64,000 bases of DNA from NCBI GenBank assembly GCA_963854835.1, contig OY978530.1, positions 25,714,137-25,778,136 of the forward strand. The letters are read 5' to 3'. Both the position numbers and the translations under genes were made by a program. Each line of letters begins with the position of its first letter. The first letter of the stretch is position 1. The stretch is from Megamerina dolium (Eukaryota > Arthropoda > Insecta > Diptera > Megamerinidae). The notes beneath the pieces were generated by a model. The model saw only the letters and a program-made list of their open reading frames with translations. It did no database searches and had not been told where the DNA came from. Shown in pieces: positions 59,071 to 64,000 of the stretch.

Positions 59071-61099
59071 AAACAAAAATATATACATCACTATTGTTAT
59101 TTCTGTCATAAAATATAATACGCAATAACAAACACTATTAAAAATAACAAATATTAATATCCAAATGTCGCAGCAAAACATAATGTCGGTTATCGTGGTT
59201 TCACATATACCCTATACCATAGATAAGAATTTTACGGCGTATTCATTCATTATTATTAAATGTAAGAAATCAATTTAACTTCAAAAATCTATAAAATGAC
59301 ATATGCGTTTATATTATTTTAAATACGTAAGTAATATAAATCCGTATCTTAAACAAAACAGTATTTAGCCTGCTTTTGAAAATGTTATCATTATTTTAAA
59401 ATGCCGCTTATCATATCGAAGGGTGTAAAACAAAGCAGTCATCCAGTGAACAACAAAACCAATAACCAAACTTTTATTCTTTTTATCACGCTTTTATTGT
59501 TTAAAATTTTTTTTGCATTTCCTGAATTTGTTATTGTTCTGCTTTGAGAAATTCATGTATATTTGACCAGGCAGTTCACATAAAGAAACGCACATACTGA
59601 AAATTTTTTTTATAAAAAGAAACTGCAATATCTAGTTTTGGTTTACCCCGCTTAACTCAGAAATATATGTCTGCATAAATGGTCGAAAAACCCTTCATTC
59701 GAGGATTTCGAGCAAAGAAAATAAAAAAAAAGAAATATAATCACTTTGGATTTGCTAAAGGTTCCATTACAATTCTGGTTAGACTTTTTAAGTTAGACCA
59801 AATATAAATAACTTGGAAATATTGAAAAAAATCACTTTTATCACTGTGTGCACACAAAACGGTAAAAATTTGTAACTTTCAGAGCATATTGCAAGAAATT
59901 TTTTTGGAGATATTTGATTCGCTGGTGATGGGGAATTGTATTTACTTTCGTTAGGTAGCAAAAACTTACCTGTACCTTGTAATTTGATTTTCGAATTAAT
60001 CTCCAAAGTCGACATATTTTACCCCTGTGTGCAACAGTTTGAGCACACATCGAGAAAATTGTAATTTTAGCTCAAAAATAAAATCATAAAATATTATTAA
60101 AAAAACAATGCACAAAATCAAGGACGTCAAAGTTTGTATAACTTTTCTTATAATAATCATTACAAACGGAATTTTTAAAAAGTAGAAGAGGACGCCTTAT
60201 TAAAAAAGAGTAAGACCATTTAAAAAGCAATTATTTTTCATATGGACTTTACTCCTTTACTTTACTCTCCTTCCTGTCTTGCGATAACGCAACACAGCAA
60301 ATCAACCACCCACCACCCAACCAATCAACTATCAATCTAAAATATTTCCAGTCATAATTTACTTTCATTTTCATGTTTGATTTAATCAGCCAATAAATGT
60401 AAACCCAATCTCAACCAATAAAACATAATTGAATTATCATCATTATGGCCAATAATATTCGAAGAGACACCACCACGACCGGCGCCAACGTGACTATATT
60501 TGTATACTTATAAATTGACCATTGAACCAATCATTACATCATCATGGACAACTATTCACAAACGACTAAATGTCAGTACTTGCTTGTTGGTTCGTTCGTT
60601 GATTAATTCGTTTGCATGCTTGTGGCCGTATGGTTTCCTTTACCATATCAATACTGACCCATTATATACATTATCAAAGTATTACATATAATATTATCTA
60701 CTATCTACTACTCACCATATATTATTTGTTAGCAAAACGCTTCGATTCTTTGGTTCGATGATTGAAGGTTTCACAATTCACAATCTGATTAGCATTCATG
60801 TGATAACATATTGTTATCTCTTGTACTTTTTTTTTCATATCGTAACGAATTTACATTTTTTTCAATATTTGTTGGTTTCGTCCGTTTCCGCTTCCATTAG
60901 TGCAAGGATGGAACGAAGCATAGCGGTTGGTCAGACATAATAAAAGTGTATTGGAAATAAAAGAAAAATAGAGATAGGGGGTTTCACCATACTATACGCA
61001 TAGAAGGGGAATAATCAAGTGGAATTCTGCGGAAAATTTGGCATGCGAGAAAAACGAAACCACATGTTTCTTTTTGTGAGGTACAACTTTAAATTGTAA
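59071..61099. other. gene-less AT-rich stretch, possible host DNA
   Basis: About 2 kb without recognisable element or gene. Small frames at 59788-60050 and 60500-60940 show no motif. A Pro/Gln-coding-like CACCCACCACCCAACCAACC run near 60305 is simple sequence. Confidence 0.35.
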
Positions 61100-61620
61100 T
61101 AAAATAATGAAATTCCATAATTTCCAACGGAAATTTGGCTTTATCAGAAATATAATTTGATGCCATTGCTGTTTGAATATAACTTCGGGCATTTGCAAGT
61201 CCAATTTTCGACCACTTTTTCAAGCCGTATCTCCGCAATGGTTCGCAAAATGTTGTGTTCCAAGTCGTCCAAACTGTACGGTATATTCGCATAAACCTTT
61301 ACGTAACCGCAAGGGATATAATCCATAGACGTTAAATCGTTCAAACTCGGCGGCCAATCGATCGGCCCATTTTGAACACGTTCAGCAAATGTTTACTTCA
61401 ATAGGTAGTTTTTTGACACGCTGTATGATACGTGGCGCCGTCATTCCATACAATTTGGGGGACGAAATAATCGGCACCATGGCTCCATATCATTCGACGT
61501 TCTTGCCGTTCCCATTTTTAGAGCAGAAGGGACCACCGGACCATGAAGCACACCAAAGTGTGAGTTTTTGCAGATGTAATGGCGTCTCGTGAATCCCTCT
61601 TCAGTATAAATGCAGCAATT
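61100..61620 (-). pseudogene. mariner-like transposase fragment (same family as 14938-16183)
   Basis: Minus strand, in order: KLTLWCASWSGGPFCSKNGN (61565-61500), a DGATYHTAC block (second catalytic Asp, about 61440), NDLTSMDYIPCGYVKVYA (third block; 61344-61285) and LEHNILRTIAEI with VENWT. Frame changes near 61395 and 61280. No N-terminal domain. Confidence 0.75.
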
Positions 61621-62919
61621 TAGTTTATTGACAGTGTTTAAAAAACTGCAATAAATTTTATTTCATTTGTTTTTGATTCTGCTTATGCTTCTGAATAAAA
61701 CAGCAGTTCCAGTCGGTTCCGTCGGTTTGCAAATTTTCATTTTGCTCTGCTTTTGATCAGTATCATAAGTCAAAACAGAAGCAATATCTTTGTTTTTGCA
61801 AGTCGTCAGCAGTCGTAGTCAATTGTGCTTTGGTTTTGCTCCTTCTTTCTTGATAAATTCATATACAACATATGTATATGTACATATATTAATTATTAGT
61901 TCTTTCATATTGAAAAATTAAAAAACGAAAATAAAATATACAAAGTGTACCTTAAATATATATTGTACAAGTATACATACTAAAATAAAAATAAGAAAAT
62001 TATTATTTATTACTTTATTATTATTGAAAAATAATAAAAAAAATCGAAAGTAAAAGTAAAAAAGTTTCCATATCTTATCATACATAAAAAAAAATATTAT
62101 ATACTAAAATATTACATTCATCCACATACATTATCATATAAGCAAAAATACTATAGATAAGACAACCAGACATACGCGGACAAATTTTTACGCGAATAAT
62201 TTCAAATGTCAGCAATGCATTTATATATCAATATAAATATCAGTAGAAATATTGATATTTCGTCCATTTTATGCATTTTCATTTAATTCTTGGAAATTCT
62301 ACACAATTATCAAACAATATCCAGCACAAATATGTTATTAGTTAGTGAAGATGAAATCGTTCGCCCATCAGATTCCGTTGCCAATTGATGGTCAAAGAAA
62401 TCTATATGGAAACCCAAATTAAATTTTAAAGACACTATGTCGAATGCATTTCGAAGTCCTAATCCTAATCCAGGTTTTGGAGCCACGACCAACGCCAATT
62501 TGTGCGTTGAAACAGCAAAAATTAGCAATGATTACTCAGAAAGAGAAGCAGTTCCGGGTCCAATATTATATTTTTTATAAGTCAGTGCATCTTCATAATT
62601 TTGAGTTCCTGACCTATATATGTTATTCCACAAAATGTAAAATCTTTCACGAATCGCTACTTTGAACATACATAGATAGATAAAGCTTCTTGTAGTAACT
62701 TTAATACTTAATATAATGTTCGGCTTTTTTTTTAATGTATGTTTAAAAATTTCCATCTCTTTAATAAATCTTCATTTATTAGTAGAAAATTTGAAACTAT
62801 TTCAGGTTTCTAGCTGTTTTCTGCATCATTTAATAACTTTTTTCTCGTTCTAAAGGGGCGTATTTTTCCATATATTCCTTTTCTTTATATGAAATTTCAA
62901 TAATCTACTATCATTTTTC
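61621..62919. other. gene-less AT-rich stretch
   Basis: No persuasive ORF. Long A/T runs at 61980-62110. Confidence 0.4.
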
Positions 62920-63990
62920 TGCTTTTTATACCCTGCATACTGTAATATGCAAGGAATATTCATTTCGGTCAGATGTTTGTAACCACTTGAAGGAATCTCC
63001 GGAGATATAGAAAAGTATATATATTCGAGTGGGTGCCGTAGCTCAGTGGTTAGTGTGTTCGCCTTCTGATCTGTAGGTCGTGGTTCAATCCCCGGCTGAT
63101 GCATAACAAATTTAATATCGATAAGATTTTTCTTTCGAATGGTACCCACCTGTCGGCAAGCAATTGGCAATTCTTCCGACAGTAACAACTTGCCATGAAA
63201 AAGCTTCTTAAAGAACTCTGCGACAAAGCTCAGAAAAAATGATGTCACAAGTGTTCTGCCGTTCGGAACCGGCTAAAATAAGTAGGTCCCTTCTAATACT
63301 GTACAAATTTAAGACGCACAACAGTAATGGAAGAGAAGTTCGGCCAATGAGCCCTTTGGGGCTTTAAGTGCCACATATTTATTTATTATTTTATATATAT
63401 TCGTGATCAGCGTCGCTTTATTTTTCGATTTAACGATAACTTGAGCAAATATTGAGCTATTTTGAAGAAATTTGGCATAAGTATGGAGGGGATTGATATT
63501 GGGCATGATCGGTCACTAGCCACGCCCACACCAAGCATTCAAAGCGACTAACCTCGGAATTTTCAAAATCTTTAATTTGCTATAACTCACTTAGTATACC
63601 ATTTGAGACAACAATATTTAGCACATAGCGTTATATTATACTGCTACATAACCTTGCCAGAAATGGGCGATTCACGCCTACTTTTTATAGTAGATCCCAT
63701 ACAAAGTGTCTGTACTTCTTTTAAATTGAAACAGCTGTAACTTCTACAATCTTCTGTCTAGAATAACCATAATTGACACTTAGATTAACATGGCAGTCGG
63801 AAATAATATGGCAGCGTCCCACCCCCACTTTTTATTAGGGCTCCCATACAAAGTCGAGGGAATTAAACTAAAACTTTTAAGCTCCATAACTTACAAACCC
63901 TAGATATAGATAGATAGATTATTTTATTAAACAGCCTTAAAAATATACATATATATCCTAAAACTATTTAACAAAGAACTTACGACATTG
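62920..63990 (+). repeat. dispersed non-coding repeat (TATACCCTG type), split by a SINE
   Basis: 62926-63027 begins TTTTTATACCCTGCATACTG and continues CATTTCGGTCAGATGTTTG with CTCCGGAGATATAG. After the SINE it resumes at 63404 with GTGATCAGCGTCGC, then CATACAAAGT repeats near 63695 and 63845. I recall similar dispersed non-coding sequence in fly genomes but cannot name it. Its 3' limit is not clear. Confidence 0.5.
63028..63391 (+). mobile_element. tRNA-derived SINE, copy 8, full-length with 12-bp TSD
   Basis: Perfect TSD TATATATATTCG at 63016-63027 and 63392-63403. Head GTGGGTGCCGTAGCTCAGTGG with B box GTTCAATCCCC, then a body of about 280 bp, ending GTGCCACATATTTATTTATT. The tail is T-rich on the sense strand rather than poly(A). 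The cleanest copy in the window. Confidence 0.93.
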
Positions 63991-64000
63991 ACTCAAAGGT

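Noticed and set aside
63029..63100. Possible tRNA gene (cloverleaf-like GTAGCTCAGTGG ... GGTTCAATCCCC)
   Set aside because: Several copies with the same long non-tRNA body and TSDs show it is a SINE head; the anticodon arm and acceptor stem do not fold cleanly.

Overview
The window is AT-rich eukaryotic DNA built almost entirely from transposable elements. The mix suggests an insect, most likely a fly: an env-bearing errantivirus-type Ty3/gypsy relic, jockey-, LOA-, RTE- and CR1-like non-LTR elements, BEL/Pao fragments, many mariner/Tc1 relatives, a hAT element and a tRNA-derived SINE. Fly or tephritid-fly origin is an inference from this composition. I found no host gene, rRNA or functional tRNA gene that I can defend.

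Layout. 1-500: 3' end of an RTE-like LINE. 1424-5602: a complete hAT element with an 8-bp target-site duplication (TSD) and a spliced, now broken, transposase gene; then an AT microsatellite. 6400-12330: a mariner relic joined to a 5'-truncated, decayed gypsy element (gag-pol-env). 13225-17790: RTE fragments around a mariner-like element. 19585-22000: a SINE and a CR1-like LINE with a PHD-like ORF1. 22275-25300: an inverted repeat around gypsy debris, then LOA-like LINE and mariner pieces. 25314-26040: a TTAA-type non-autonomous DNA element. 26855-28800: AT repeat and a Ty3/gypsy relic. 29165-30460: a complete DD37D (maT-like) element with a single stop. 31490-40306: a long, nearly identical interrupted palindrome. 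40307-41490: another LINE 3' end. 44278-44803: a 526-bp MITE. 46773-49560: SINE copies and BEL/Pao debris. 50177-51797: a Tc1 element with IR/DR ends. 52800-59070: a jockey-like LINE split by a nested RTE copy. 61100-63990: mariner debris and a dispersed repeat split by a full-length SINE.

How the pieces relate. Several insertions can be ordered in time. The Tc1 element at 33851-35502 sits in one palindrome arm, and the other arm keeps the empty TA site, so it jumped (or was lost) after the arms separated. Its 339-codon transposase is uninterrupted and is the best candidate for a working gene here. The RTE copy at 54749-57569 has a perfect 12-bp TSD inside the jockey element. The SINE at 63028-63391 has a perfect 12-bp TSD and looks recent. 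The SINEs and MITEs encode no protein and must depend on enzymes supplied elsewhere.

Nothing here is a clearly new multi-gene system. The most unusual structure is the palindrome with its AT-rich, RTE-containing spacer.
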